DNA of 64,000 nucleotides from Phycisphaerales bacterium (GCA_029260395.1 JAJDDJ010000009.1:186001-250000), one strand, 5' to 3'. Counted from the first letter of the stretch, positions 25,794 to 34,994 are shown. Translations and numbers: made by a program. The notes: generated by a model from the sequence alone, not told the origin.

Positions 25794-26678
25794 TCAGCCG
25801 AGAATCTGGTTGGCCTCGGCGAGCTCTGCTTCGAGCCTGGACTCGATCTCGGCGAGCTTCTCGGCGCTCAGGTTGATCGCCTTGAGCACCTCGGGATTGA
25901 TCTCGAGGTCCATCAGATCGGCGCGGTACGCCTTGTCGGCCCGGGCCACCAGCCGGTCAGCGATGTACACCACGCAGGGCAGCACACGCGAATCAGACGG
26001 TGCGTTCAACGGGGAGTGGTGGAACCGCGTCACCATCGAGAACGAGGCCGGGAACTTCCACTTCTCGCACAAGCCTGCACCGAAGTCCTGGTGCGTCGCG
26101 CCGAACGTGGCCAGCTCGACGTCGAGCATGTTGTTGCATGGAGCGCCGCTGCTGTCAAGCCCGACTTCTTGGATGACGTCGATGAGCTTGGCACGGTCGA
26201 ACTGCAACTCGACCATGATGCCAATGTCGTGCATCAGGCCAGCGAGAAACGCCTCGTCCGGCATGCCGATCTTGAGCGTGTCCGCGATAAGCTTGGTCGC
26301 GACCGCGACTGCGCCCGAGTGGTTCCATACGTCGCGTGCGGCAAAGCCGGGGCACAGCTCGCCGCCGCGGTAAAGCTTGGCAAGGCTCGCCGCGATGGCG
26401 ATGTTCTTGACAGCGTTCAGGCCCAGCAGCACGATGGCTCGGTTGATCGAGCCGATCTGCCCAGGCAGGCCATAGAACGAGCTGTTCACCACCTTGAGGA
26501 TTCGGCTGCACAGTGCCGGGTCCTGGCTGATGACCTCGTGCAACTGCTGGGCAGAGCTCGATGGGTTCTCCACCAGTTCGATAATTTTGACCGTCACCTC
26601 TGGGAGCGTGGCGATGTGGCTGATCTCGCGGATGGCCGACGCTACTACCCGCTCGCGTTGTTCAACAGTGGTGCTCAT
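25794..26678 (-). CDS. HDOD domain signal-transduction protein
   Basis: 294 residues, essentially one HDOD domain (about residues 18-230) with a helical tail. Motifs: LPEVTVKIIELVENPSSSAQ, ISQDPALCSRILKVVNSSFY, INRAIVLLGLNAVKNIAIAA, EAFLAGLMHDIGIMVELQF and FGATHQDFGAGLCEKWKFP. HDOD proteins are catalytically dead relatives of HD phosphohydrolases that regulate, for example, flagella, DNA uptake or c-di-GMP outputs. GGGAGAA precedes the ATG. It has its own terminator on both sides, so it is a single transcription unit. Confidence 0.88.
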   Translation of the reverse strand: MSTTVEQRERVVASAIREISHIATLPEVTVKIIELVENPSSSAQQLHEVISQDPALCSRILKVVNSSFYGLPGQIGSINRAIVLLGLNAVKNIAIAASLAKLYRGGELCPGFAARDVWNHSGAVAVATKLIADTLKIGMPDEAFLAGLMHDIGIMVELQFDRAKLIDVIQEVGLDSSGAPCNNMLDVELATFGATHQDFGAGLCEKWKFPASFSMVTRFHHSPLNAPSDSRVLPCVVYIADRLVARADKAYRADLMDLEINPEVLKAINLSAEKLAEIESRLEAELAEANQILG

Positions 26679-26771
26679 GCGGTTCTCCCTGAGTGAGGTT
26701 CATGGGCCTCATCGGGCGATTCCCGCCGTGACTTTTCTATCGGTCAGCAGAGCTCGTACATCGCCTCCCGC

Positions 26772-26807
26772 AATAACAGAAGGGCGCGCCCGTTCTCGGA
26801 CGCGCCC
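26772..26807 (-). terminator. Rho-independent terminator of the flotillin operon
   Basis: On the minus strand GGGCGCG-U-CCG/CGG-G-CGCGCCC with a 4-nt loop, followed by TTCTGTTATT. Same design as the two terminators downstream, with the wobble in the same place. Confidence 0.7.
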
Positions 26808-26844
26808 CTCGCTGGGTGCTCGTTATCAAAGCAGGTCTAACCGC

Positions 26845-28515
26845 TCAACTATCTTTGGGCGCGCTCTTGGGTGAGGCCTTGCCTGGCTCCGGTTTGGCTG
26901 CGTCACGGGTCGCGGCATCAGCCGCAGGCCGGCTCTGGCCGTCCTGCGAATCCACCACCTTGCCCAGAACCCCCGGCAGCTCGATGCCCGCCTGCTCGGC
27001 CAGCTCGTGTACCTGCGGCAGCGAACCGATCAGCCCGCTCAGAAACCCGGCGGTCGCGCCTCGCGACCCACTGGTGTCCTTGCTCTCGCCGCTTCGGCCC
27101 GAGTCCCACACCGTGATCTTGTCGATCTTCAGGTTCTGGATCGCCTTCACCTGCTCGGCCACAAGCTTGGGCATCTGCTCGATCAGCAGCAGCGTCGGCG
27201 CGATCTGCGGGTTGCCCGCGCACGCCTCGATGATCCGCTGGTAGCCCTCGCCCTTTGATTCGAGCACCTTGCGGATGCCCTCGGCCTCCGCCTCGTACTT
27301 TGCCAGAATCGCGTCGGCCTCGCCCCGTGCCTCGCGGCGAGTCTTTTCGGCCTGTGCTTCTGCCGCAATCTCAATCCGCTTTTTCTCAATCTCTTGCGGC
27401 GCGAGCTCCACCTTGCTCAGGCGCGCCAGCTCTTGCTCACGCTCGGCTTTGTAAATCGCTTCTGACGCCTGAGCCAACGCCGTCTCCGCCCGGCGCTGCG
27501 CCTCGGCGCGGATCTCGGCAAGCTGCGCGTTCGACTCGGCCACCGTCGCCGCCGACGTGTTCTCGCCGTCCACCGCCAACGCCTCAGCATCGGCCACCTG
27601 AATGCGCTGCGTCCGCTCGGCGCGCTTGCTCGCCGCCACCGTCTCGGCGGTGCGCTCAGCGATCGCGATCTCCTGGTCGCGACGGCTCTGCGCCTCGCCC
27701 GTGATCGCCTCGGCCTCCAGCTTGGCCACCACGATGCGCTGGTCCTGCTCGGCGGCCTTCTGACCCTGCTGGGCCTTGGCCCGCTCCTCAGCAACCCGCA
27801 CGTTGCGCTCTCGCAGCGCCTGCGCCTCACCGATCGCGCCCTCGCGTTCCTGCTGGGCGACCTCAACCTTGGCGCGGTTGATCGCCTCGGCGGCCGCCCG
27901 CTGACCGATCGCGTCGATGTAGCCGGAAGCATCAGTGATGTCGCGGATGTTCACGTTGATGAGCGACAGACCAATTTTGTTGATCTCGTCGGTCACGTTC
28001 TCGTTGATCAGGTTCATGAACTTCTCGCGGTCCTTGTTGATCTCTTCGATCGACAGGGTCGCGATGACCAGACGAAGCTGGCCCAGGATGATGTCCTGCG
28101 CCTGCTCTTGGATCTGGAGGGGGGTCAGCCCGAGCAGCCGCTCGGCCGCGTTGGACATCAGCACCGCTTCCGTGGAAATGCCCACCGTGAAGGTTGACGG
28201 CACGTTCACGCGGATGTTGTTGAGCGACAGCGCGCCCTCAAGGGGAATCTCGATCACGAGCGGCTCAAGGCTCATGTACGCGTAGTCCTCGATCACGGGC
28301 CAAACGAACTTGCCGCCGCCGTGGTAGCACCGCGCCGACAGATTGCCGCTGCGCCCCCAGATCACCAGAACCCGGTTGCTTGGGCACCGCCGGTACCGGC
28401 TGACAAAGAACATCAGCACGAACAGCAGCACCAGCACCGCGAGCCCAACGCCCACAAGGATCACGATCCCCGTTCCGTTGGTCGTGCCCTGCGCGAGGGT
28501 TGTCATCGTTTCCAT
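26845..28515 (-). CDS. Flotillin-like SPFH/band 7 protein
   Basis: 556 residues. An N-terminal transmembrane helix (about residues 15-40), an SPFH domain (about 45-230: EIPLEGALSLNNIRVNVPST, ILGQLRLVIATLSIEEINKD, LINVNIRDITDASGYIDAIG), a long Ala/Glu/Arg coiled coil (230-440) of the flotillin type, then KGEGYQRIIEACAGNPQIAP and a Pro/Ser/Asp tail. It fits the YqiK/FloA-FloT family that scaffolds membrane microdomains. AAGGGAGA is just upstream. NfeD-like partner lies 118 bp upstream on the same strand, the standard flotillin pairing. Confidence 0.9.
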   Translation of the reverse strand: METMTTLAQGTTNGTGIVILVGVGLAVLVLLFVLMFFVSRYRRCPSNRVLVIWGRSGNLSARCYHGGGKFVWPVIEDYAYMSLEPLVIEIPLEGALSLNNIRVNVPSTFTVGISTEAVLMSNAAERLLGLTPLQIQEQAQDIILGQLRLVIATLSIEEINKDREKFMNLINENVTDEINKIGLSLINVNIRDITDASGYIDAIGQRAAAEAINRAKVEVAQQEREGAIGEAQALRERNVRVAEERAKAQQGQKAAEQDQRIVVAKLEAEAITGEAQSRRDQEIAIAERTAETVAASKRAERTQRIQVADAEALAVDGENTSAATVAESNAQLAEIRAEAQRRAETALAQASEAIYKAEREQELARLSKVELAPQEIEKKRIEIAAEAQAEKTRREARGEADAILAKYEAEAEGIRKVLESKGEGYQRIIEACAGNPQIAPTLLLIEQMPKLVAEQVKAIQNLKIDKITVWDSGRSGESKDTSGSRGATAGFLSGLIGSLPQVHELAEQAGIELPGVLGKVVDSQDGQSRPAADAATRDAAKPEPGKASPKSAPKDS

Positions 28516-28633
28516 TTCATTCTCCCTTCAAGTCCGCCACCGCGCACACGCTGCCGCGCTGACCAAGTTCTAATTCTGGTTCTGTTCTTGCAAAGTCTCA
28601 GTATCGCTTGCCCGCCGGTCCGCTGCGCCGTGG

Positions 28634-29209
28634 TCATGCCTCCGGCTCAACCACCAGCACGTTGCGGGTCTTGTCAGCATCCACAACGCGCACCGGCGTG
28701 CGCGAGGCAATGGGCTCAACGCCCTTCTGCACCGCGCTCAGCTCGGCCTGTCGTCCCTGCACCACGACCGTCACCCGGCCGCGTCCCGTGCCCACCGGCG
28801 GCACCTCGATGTGGACCCGCCCGGTCTCGCCCACCGCCGACGTCAGCTCGAGGTTACCGCTCGATTGCAGCTTGAACAGGGCTTTGAGCATGAACAGCAG
28901 AAACCACGCCACCGCGACGCCGCTGAGCACCGCGACCACCGCGGCACCGGTCAGGCCCACTTCCGTCAAGTTCAGCGTCGCCAGGCCCATCCAGCCGCTG
29001 CCCATCGCAAACGCGCTGAGCGTCTGCAGCGACAGCACCTTGAACTCGCCGCCCGCGTCGCCTGCATCGACATCAACCGCCGGGCCGTCCATGTCCATAT
29101 CGAGGTCGCCCCCAAGCTGGCCCATGAGCATCTGGATGACGATGTACATCGTGCCCGCGACGGCGGGGACACTAAACCACAGCGCTTCTGAACCGATCAG
29201 CCATTGCAT
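28634..29209 (-). CDS. NfeD-like membrane protein, flotillin partner (YuaF/YqiJ type)
   Basis: 191 residues. Three hydrophobic segments (near 8-30, 65-85, 88-110) with an Asp-rich loop between the first two (DLDMDMDGPAVDVDAGDAGG), then a C-terminal OB fold: TSAVGETGRVHIEVPPVGTG, GRVTVVVQGRQAEL and ASRTPVRVVDADKTRNVLVV. This is the short NfeD type coded next to flotillins. AAGGA 8 nt ahead of the ATG. Very probably cotranscribed with the flotillin gene. Confidence 0.85.
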   Translation of the reverse strand: MQWLIGSEALWFSVPAVAGTMYIVIQMLMGQLGGDLDMDMDGPAVDVDAGDAGGEFKVLSLQTLSAFAMGSGWMGLATLNLTEVGLTGAAVVAVLSGVAVAWFLLFMLKALFKLQSSGNLELTSAVGETGRVHIEVPPVGTGRGRVTVVVQGRQAELSAVQKGVEPIASRTPVRVVDADKTRNVLVVEPEA

Positions 29210-29443
29210 GGTCTGGTTCCTTCCCGAGCGGGTGCGAGTGTACCACCGGGCTGCCTACACCGGGCACCCTTCACTGGGATCTGTTCGCGGGGTTGTCTCA
29301 GGGATGGCCCGCTGGCGCCGGAGAACCCGGGCCAGCGTCATGCCGAGAGGGCCCGCGACAGCCCGCTCAGAAGCTGTATTGGGGTTTCTTGTTGCGACGT
29401 TGCAGCCAGCAAGGACCGACCCAATCAGGCCCGGCCGCTCTGA

Positions 29444-30628
29444 TCAGGCTGCCAGATCAATCCCGTCGTCCCAGCCCAGGTCGTCGTCAAACCCGAACGG
29501 GCCCTCGGGCGATTCGTCTTCGCCGGTTTCCAGCGATGCCTCGTCGTCGATTTCAAGGTGCCGGCAGTGAACGCGGACAATCCGGGCGAGCTGCTCTGCG
29601 AACACCGGCGCGATCGCGCTGAGCGTCTGGAGCGCTTCGGGCCCGAATGGGTTGTGCGCATCGCGGAACAGGAACGCCACCGCTAGGCACTCGCCCTCCT
29701 CGTCGTGGCACGCGAACGCGACCCCGCCATAGTCTTCGAGCCACTTGCCGTGCTCGCCGAAGGCAGTCAGAAGCTTGTCGTTGGTGTCCAGCACCACGAT
29801 GCCCGCCTGGTTCTCGATCGCTGGCGGCACCACGTCGGCCAGGTGCTCCATCATAGTCTCGCCCGATTCACGCGGGCAGTCGTAGTTCACATACGCGCTC
29901 AGCGAGTACTCCCCGCTCGATGCGGGCAGGTACACCGCGCTGTTCGTCGATCCCACCTTAGCGAGCAGGAACTCAAGCACTGTCCGCAGCAGGTCCTCAA
30001 GATCAAGCTCCTGACGCACGATCGCGCCGAACTCGCTCGATACACGCACCCGGTCGATCTGCTCGGTGATCTGCTCGTACGCCTGCACCAAGTCGTCGCA
30101 CATCGAACCGACCTGCTCGGTCACCTCGTTGCGTGCATCGTTGAGCGTTCGGCATACGTCCTCGAGCCGTCGGGTCGTGCGCGGACCGCGCTGCGCCGCC
30201 GACTTCTGGGCCGCCGCGATGATCCGCTGAGTGTTGTCCTGGTCGCTGTGCTGCTCACTGATGAGGTCGATCGCCCCCTCCCGCATGGCATCCATCGCCA
30301 GCTTGAGCGTCGCCTCGCCTGTGATAGCCACCGCCATCACGCCCACCCGCTGCAATGAGCCGATGATCTCGCCGCGCTGGCTGTGCGCCCCGCTCACCAG
30401 CGCCAGTGCCACCGCGCCGCGAGTGCCAAGGTCGATCGCCTCGGCCAAGCTCGCGGCGTGCGCGGGCTTGACGAGCCCGATGCACTCGGTCCGCTGCGAC
30501 CAGCGCGAACGCTCGGCCTCGCTCTCAGCCACAATCAGCAGCCGAGTGATCTCGCCGTTGAGCGCGGGCAGCTCCACAACGGGCGGGGTGCCCGACGCGG
30601 TCCGCTTGGTTCGTTGCCGCTGGTTCAT
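29444..30628 (-). CDS. Pseudo-receiver/GAF domain signalling protein
   Basis: 394 residues. Residues about 20-150 look like a receiver (TRLLIVAESEAERSRW; ALALVSGAHSQRGEIIGSL; AMREGAIDLISEQHSDQDN) but the acidic pair, the phospho-Asp and the Lys are replaced (AE, Ser, Glu). A coiled coil (about 155-215) leads to a GAF domain (about 215-370: LDLEDLLRTVLEFLLAKVGS, GIVVLDTNDKLLTAFGEHGK), ending in an acidic tail. ATGA overlap with the upstream HDOD/HATPase gene means translational coupling. A phosphorylation-independent sensor is the likely role; the ligand is unknown. Confidence 0.75.
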   Translation of the reverse strand: MNQRQRTKRTASGTPPVVELPALNGEITRLLIVAESEAERSRWSQRTECIGLVKPAHAASLAEAIDLGTRGAVALALVSGAHSQRGEIIGSLQRVGVMAVAITGEATLKLAMDAMREGAIDLISEQHSDQDNTQRIIAAAQKSAAQRGPRTTRRLEDVCRTLNDARNEVTEQVGSMCDDLVQAYEQITEQIDRVRVSSEFGAIVRQELDLEDLLRTVLEFLLAKVGSTNSAVYLPASSGEYSLSAYVNYDCPRESGETMMEHLADVVPPAIENQAGIVVLDTNDKLLTAFGEHGKWLEDYGGVAFACHDEEGECLAVAFLFRDAHNPFGPEALQTLSAIAPVFAEQLARIVRVHCRHLEIDDEASLETGEDESPEGPFGFDDDLGWDDGIDLAA

Positions 30629-32808
30629 GCCGCCTCGCTCCGCTTCCCGGCTGGCGACCCCAGCTCGGTAAAGGTCAGGGTCGCCCGTGTTCGTCCGTCC
30701 TCCGTGCGTTCCAGTGCTGCGCCGCCTCCATGCGACCGCATCCATTGCCTCGCCCGCGTCAGGCCAAGGCCCGCGTTCCGCACGCCCTTAGGACCTGTAA
30801 CGAACGGCTCGAACAGCCGCTCGTGCCCGCCCGGCTCCAGGCCCTCGCCCCGATCCGTCACGCGAATCTCCCATCGGCCCTTGGAACCCGCGCGTTGAGC
30901 CGCGATGAGCACATCGCCGCTACTTGATGCAGCAAACGCGTTGAGCAGCAGCTCCGTGACCGATCCCTCGATCTTGCCACGATCCACGAGCAGGTAATAC
31001 GACGGGTCCACACCCTCGGCATCAACCTCGCCCTGCCAGCCCGCAGCATCGGTGGCGATGAGCACCGCCGAGTCCACCATCTCGCGCAGGCTGTGCGTCG
31101 CGGGCTTGGGCTCTCGATCCGCCGAGGTCGCCGCAACGCCACGATGGAGGGCAGCCAGCGCCGCCGCTGCATTCACCACCGTCGCCACAAGACCCGCGTG
31201 TTCCTCTTGGCCAGCCAGCGCCTTGATCGAAGGGCTCTGGTCTCGCAGCGAGCGCGCGATCATCTGCACCTTGGCCATCGCGCCAGCGAGCAGGTCTGAT
31301 TGGCTGGCACGCGGCGCCGGCTCCATCTGTGGCGCGGGAACTACTTCCGACCGCGTCCCAGCGTCATCCAGTTCGCCCTCTGCCAACAACGCGGATAAAG
31401 CCAGCTTCCAAGCGCCGATCAGGGCCGCGTGCGACTTGTTCTCGCCCGGACGATCGATCCCATCGAACAGCACGACCATGCGCTCGGTCTTTGTGATGGA
31501 CCGAAGCCCTTTGCAACCGATCGCTTCGATGGCTTCTTGTGCGCTCACTGCGAGATCACCAAATCGCTCTGTAGCGGTTCCTTCCGCGTCCAGCTCGCAC
31601 GCCGACCAGCCGTCCTCGTGCTTGAAGGCCACCGCCCATCGCTCGCCTCCCATGACCCGCGAGCCGCTTACCGCAATCGCTCGGGCCAGTTGATCGCGGT
31701 CCGCGCCGGTAGCCGCCCGGCCGAACCACTCGATGGCGCTCAGCGCTCTTGCCGCCTCGTATCCGCCGCGCGTACGGCGAGCCAGTGTCTCGTTCAGCCC
31801 GCCGAGCGAGCGGTTCGCACGCGCTATCGATTGCAACAGCATCTCGTGCGTCGACTGCTCATCCAGCCCCATCACGCTGCACCGCTCGCCGACCGCCTCA
31901 TGCAGCCTGTGGCAGATCTGCCCGATCGCCTGCTCGCTCGCACCGATGGCCCGCGCGATCTCCTCCGTTGTCCGTTCAGAGACGGGATCGCCGCTAAAGC
32001 CGATGTGCTGCGATCGGCACAGGCCAACGCCTGCACTGACCACGTTCATCAGGTTGCTCGCCCGGTCCTTGGTGCCATCGGCGCGAAGCACTTCCAGCAG
32101 CGCCTCGGGCAAGCCCCATCGCTCGCCCACGTGCGCGCCCGCCTGGTGGTGATCCAGCCCCAGCAGCTTGTTCGCAGCGGCCGAGGCCGAGATATTCTGC
32201 TGGGCTGCGTACCCCAGCACCCGCGCGTACCCCTTGGGCACCGCAAAATCGAGCATCAGTTTGCCGATCTCCGCGAGCAGTCCCGCGACGAACGCCTCCT
32301 GCGGCCGAACGCCTAGGTCCTTTCGGCTCGCTGCGAGCAGCTCGCACGCCGTCGCCACCCCAATCGAGTACCGCCAAAAACCAGTCCGATCGAATTCAGC
32401 GAGCGCCAACGAGTCCGAACCCAGGCGCATCGCCGCGGCCATCGCGCGGTCGTCGGCGGCGTCGCCCTGTGTTTCCATCGCCTCGTACACCGCGACGCTC
32501 AGCACCGCCGACCGCACCGCCTCCAGCCCGAGCATCACCGCGGCGTGCTTGACCGTGGTGATCTGCTCGGTCAGCGCCAAGCCCGCTCTGCGGCACAAAC
32601 CCAGGATTTTGCCCGTCAGCGCAGGGTCCGCCTCGATCAGCGCCACCAACGCATCCAGCTCGACTTCTTCGTCCGAACTCAGCGTGAGCAGCCGGGTCGC
32701 CACGGGCGAGAGCGTCGGGAGCTCGTCAAGCTGGCCCAGCACAAGTTCCAGCCGCGCGCGCCCATCCATCGAGGATCGGCTGACGGGTTGGGTCACGGTC
32801 TCGGGCAC
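30625..32808 (-). CDS. HDOD domain fused to a HATPase_c (kinase-like) domain
   Basis: 727 residues. HDOD at about 25-240 (LDELPTLSPVATRLLTLSSD, ADPALTGKILGLCRRAG, FVAGLLAEIGKLMLDFAVP). A GAF-like middle region (about 345-470). C-terminal HATPase at about 600-715: N-box ELLLNAFAASSSG, G1 VTDRGEGLEPG, F-box RLFEPF, G2 NAGLGLTRARQWM. No H-box is seen where the dimerisation helix should be (LLAGAMAKVQMIARSL), so it may bind ATP without autophosphorylating. Start is GTG with GGAGGA 9 nt upstream; the next ATG has none. Coupled to the pseudo-receiver/GAF gene. Confidence 0.85.
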   Translation of the reverse strand: MPETVTQPVSRSSMDGRARLELVLGQLDELPTLSPVATRLLTLSSDEEVELDALVALIEADPALTGKILGLCRRAGLALTEQITTVKHAAVMLGLEAVRSAVLSVAVYEAMETQGDAADDRAMAAAMRLGSDSLALAEFDRTGFWRYSIGVATACELLAASRKDLGVRPQEAFVAGLLAEIGKLMLDFAVPKGYARVLGYAAQQNISASAAANKLLGLDHHQAGAHVGERWGLPEALLEVLRADGTKDRASNLMNVVSAGVGLCRSQHIGFSGDPVSERTTEEIARAIGASEQAIGQICHRLHEAVGERCSVMGLDEQSTHEMLLQSIARANRSLGGLNETLARRTRGGYEAARALSAIEWFGRAATGADRDQLARAIAVSGSRVMGGERWAVAFKHEDGWSACELDAEGTATERFGDLAVSAQEAIEAIGCKGLRSITKTERMVVLFDGIDRPGENKSHAALIGAWKLALSALLAEGELDDAGTRSEVVPAPQMEPAPRASQSDLLAGAMAKVQMIARSLRDQSPSIKALAGQEEHAGLVATVVNAAAALAALHRGVAATSADREPKPATHSLREMVDSAVLIATDAAGWQGEVDAEGVDPSYYLLVDRGKIEGSVTELLLNAFAASSSGDVLIAAQRAGSKGRWEIRVTDRGEGLEPGGHERLFEPFVTGPKGVRNAGLGLTRARQWMRSHGGGAALERTEDGRTRATLTFTELGSPAGKRSEAA

Positions 32809-32985
32809 TCGCAGCGTCCTCCAGCGGGTGGGGGGCCGGGGTAGCGGACCTGCGTCCGGGAACCGACCTCTGCCGCTGAATCGACCCGCTCATCGCATGA
32901 CTTCACCCATCGTGGCGCTTCGACCGAGAACCGCGCACTTTGTGGGTCTGTCCCGTCTCTGCCAGTTGAAAGGGGATTAGGAGCC

Positions 32986-33741
32986 CTAGCCGTGGCGGGC
33001 GCGCCAGAGCGTGACCGCTTCAGGTTCGCGGGCGTACACGGGCCGGAGTGCCTCGGGACTCAAGGCCTTGCTCGCGGGCACCTTCGCAGCCGCTCTCAAC
33101 AGCGACGCTGCGGAAAGCCGCATCGGCTCGATCAGCCAGCCCCGCCGCTTGGCCGAGGCCTCCCATTCCGTGGGCAAGAACCGGTCGGCGATCAGCCTTA
33201 TTGGCCGCCCTGCCTCGGCTTGCATCGGCTCCAGAGCCTCGAACTCCTCGACCGTCAGCGCCTGTCCGCCTTCAGCAGTCGCCGGGGAGCCGTCCGCGCC
33301 GAACACCTCTGCCCATGCAGATAGCTTCTTGCTCGCCAGCGCCACTACAAACGCCCCGGGCCGATTGGCCGCATCCACCGCGGCCACCCGCGTCGATTGC
33401 ACCGCGATCAGGCCCAGCCCCAGCGCCTCAGCCATCGTCGCCGCAGCAGCCACCGCCACCCGCAGCCCCGTGAACCCGCCGGGGCCCACATCCACCGCGA
33501 TCGATTCCAGATCACGGGGGGATTTGCCGTGCGCCCTCAGCAGCCGCTCGCACGCGGGCAGCAGGTCGTCGCGCTTCCGGCTGCCGGGCTCCACACCCTC
33601 CACGCCCAGCACTTCGCAGGTACCCCCGCCGACCAACCCGAGCCCCACCTGGCTCGCGCCTGGACTGCTGGTCGGGCAACCGGTCGGGCCGCTGGTCGGG
33701 TTGGACACCTCGATAGCGAGCGTGAGACTGGCTTGAGTCAT
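32986..33741 (-). CDS. tsaB: tRNA threonylcarbamoyladenosine biosynthesis protein TsaB
   Basis: 251 residues. Partner of TsaD in making t6A37 of tRNA. The ASKHA-fold signature is VDVGPGGFTGLRVAVAAAAT (usual GPGSFTGLR with Ser to Gly). The N-terminal strand LTLAIEVSNP is followed by an unusual Pro/Ser/Gly insertion (about residues 12-28), and ALASKKLSAWAEVFGADG is the usual second subdomain start. GGGGGAGA precedes the ATG, which overlaps the arfB stop (ATGA). Cytosolic. Confidence 0.9.
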   Translation of the reverse strand: MTQASLTLAIEVSNPTSGPTGCPTSSPGASQVGLGLVGGGTCEVLGVEGVEPGSRKRDDLLPACERLLRAHGKSPRDLESIAVDVGPGGFTGLRVAVAAAATMAEALGLGLIAVQSTRVAAVDAANRPGAFVVALASKKLSAWAEVFGADGSPATAEGGQALTVEEFEALEPMQAEAGRPIRLIADRFLPTEWEASAKRRGWLIEPMRLSAASLLRAAAKVPASKALSPEALRPVYAREPEAVTLWRARHG

Positions 33742-34193
33742 TCCAATCTCCCCCGCCGGGCTTTCCTCTGCGCGTGCTCGCGCTTCTCGCGAAGCCGGCG
33801 CTCGATTGCGCCCCGCCCCGGTTTCGTTTTCTTCCGCGGCTTGGGCTCGTGCATGGCCCTGACCATCGCGGCCCGAAGCTGGTCCAGGCAACCCTGGCGG
33901 TTACGGCTCTGGCTGCGGTTCTCCTCGCACGCGATCAGAAGGGCCGCCCCGTCGTCCACCACCCAGCGACGCTCGTCCCGAATCAGTCTGCGCAGCACGC
34001 GCTCGGGAATATCGATTCCCACAAGATTGAGTCGCAGCACCGCTCGGGTCGCGCGGCGGTTCACATTTTGACCGCCGGGCCCCCGGCTGGAGGTGTACGA
34101 CCACGACAACGCATCGGGCTCCACCCGCACGCCCGGTGCGATCTCAAATCGGTGCTCTCCCTCGGGTTGTGGGTGTTCGATGTGGTCGCTCAC
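33738..34193 (-). CDS. arfB: Peptidyl-tRNA hydrolase ArfB-like release factor homologue (GGQ protein)
   Basis: 151 residues. SSRGPGGQNVNRRATRAVL carries the GGQ catalytic loop that hydrolyses peptidyl-tRNA, and there is no codon-recognition domain. The C-terminus is Lys/Arg-rich (EPKPRKKTKPGRGAIERRLR), which in ArfB/YaeJ enters the empty mRNA channel of stalled ribosomes. Length fits the family (about 140). Start is GTG (MSDHIEHP). Coupled to tsaB by ATGA. Confidence 0.92.
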   Translation of the reverse strand: MSDHIEHPQPEGEHRFEIAPGVRVEPDALSWSYTSSRGPGGQNVNRRATRAVLRLNLVGIDIPERVLRRLIRDERRWVVDDGAALLIACEENRSQSRNRQGCLDQLRAAMVRAMHEPKPRKKTKPGRGAIERRLREKREHAQRKARRGRLE

Positions 34194-34514
34194 GCCTGTT
34201 TCCCGCGCGTTACAGCCCGCACGACCGCGCCAGGCCGCTGGGGAGAAGCCCTGTTCGCACCGCCAAGGTGTGGCACGAGGCCCAATTATTTAGCCTATCA
34301 GACACGTTGTGACGACGTATCTTGACGGCACCACCCGGTTGTGAGAAACTTCGTCTGGAGAAGGCCTAGAACCCGATGATGCACTCCGCCGCCCGCCGGG
34401 ACGCGATACCATCGTGATTCGTGTGGACTGCAGGGTGCAGGAACTGCAGCGGGTTTGCGGCGTGTGCGCGCAGCCGGTGGAAGTCGGCTGATCGGAGTAG
34501 GGAGGCTCGGTTCG
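34194..34514. other. 321-bp divergent spacer between arfB and HU genes
   Basis: No gene supported. Contains two CTGCAG palindromes (34428-34433 and 34444-34449) with a further TGCAG between them, a possible operator in the HU leader. A weak TTGACG at 34322-34327 has no good -10. Confidence 0.4.
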
Positions 34515-34949
34515 ATGGCGACGGTGACTAAGCGAGAATTGATTGAACGAATCGCGGCCACCACCGGCCTCAGCCGCACACAGGTCAAGGATGCTCTACA
34601 GAACTTCCTCGACGAGATCATCCTTGAGATTGGTAAGGGCAACCGGCTCGAGTTCCGAGACTTCGGAGTCTTTGAGGTCAAGACCCGTGCCGCACGTCGG
34701 GCCCAGAACCCCAAGACGCTCGAGCGCGTCGACGTGCCCGCTAAGCGAACTGTCAAGTTCAAGGCCGGGCGGCGCATGCGCGAGTTGCTCGAAGGGGACG
34801 CCCCAGCCACCGGGCCGGCGAGCGTGTCCTCCGCTACATCGGACGCGAAGCCGGACACCAAGCCAGCAAAGCCCCGCTCCTCGGGCTTCGTCGAGAACAA
34901 GCCAGAGCGCGCCGAGCCCGCGGCCACCGACGCCGACCGTGCCGACTAA
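34515..34949 (+). CDS. HU-family DNA-binding protein with a C-terminal tail
   Basis: 144 residues. The HU/IHF core fills residues 1-95: TKRELIERIAATTGLSRTQV, IILEIGKGNRLEFRDFGVFE, and the beta arm VKTRAARRAQNPKTLERVDV followed by AKRTVKFKAGRRMRELL. A 45-residue Ala/Pro/Lys/Glu tail follows (PDTKPAKPRSSGFVENKPER), absent from standard 90-residue HU. GGAGG lies 9 nt before the ATG. Bends and compacts DNA; the tail may alter nucleoid binding. Confidence 0.93.
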   Translation: MATVTKRELIERIAATTGLSRTQVKDALQNFLDEIILEIGKGNRLEFRDFGVFEVKTRAARRAQNPKTLERVDVPAKRTVKFKAGRRMRELLEGDAPATGPASVSSATSDAKPDTKPAKPRSSGFVENKPERAEPAATDADRAD

Positions 34950-34994
34950 CCCGGCCGACTCGGCCACCTGTCCGTCCACCAGTTGCTCTTCTGG

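Noticed and set aside
34321..34352. TTGACG with GAAACT as an HU promoter
   Set aside because: -10 matches too few consensus bases; left as a spacer note.
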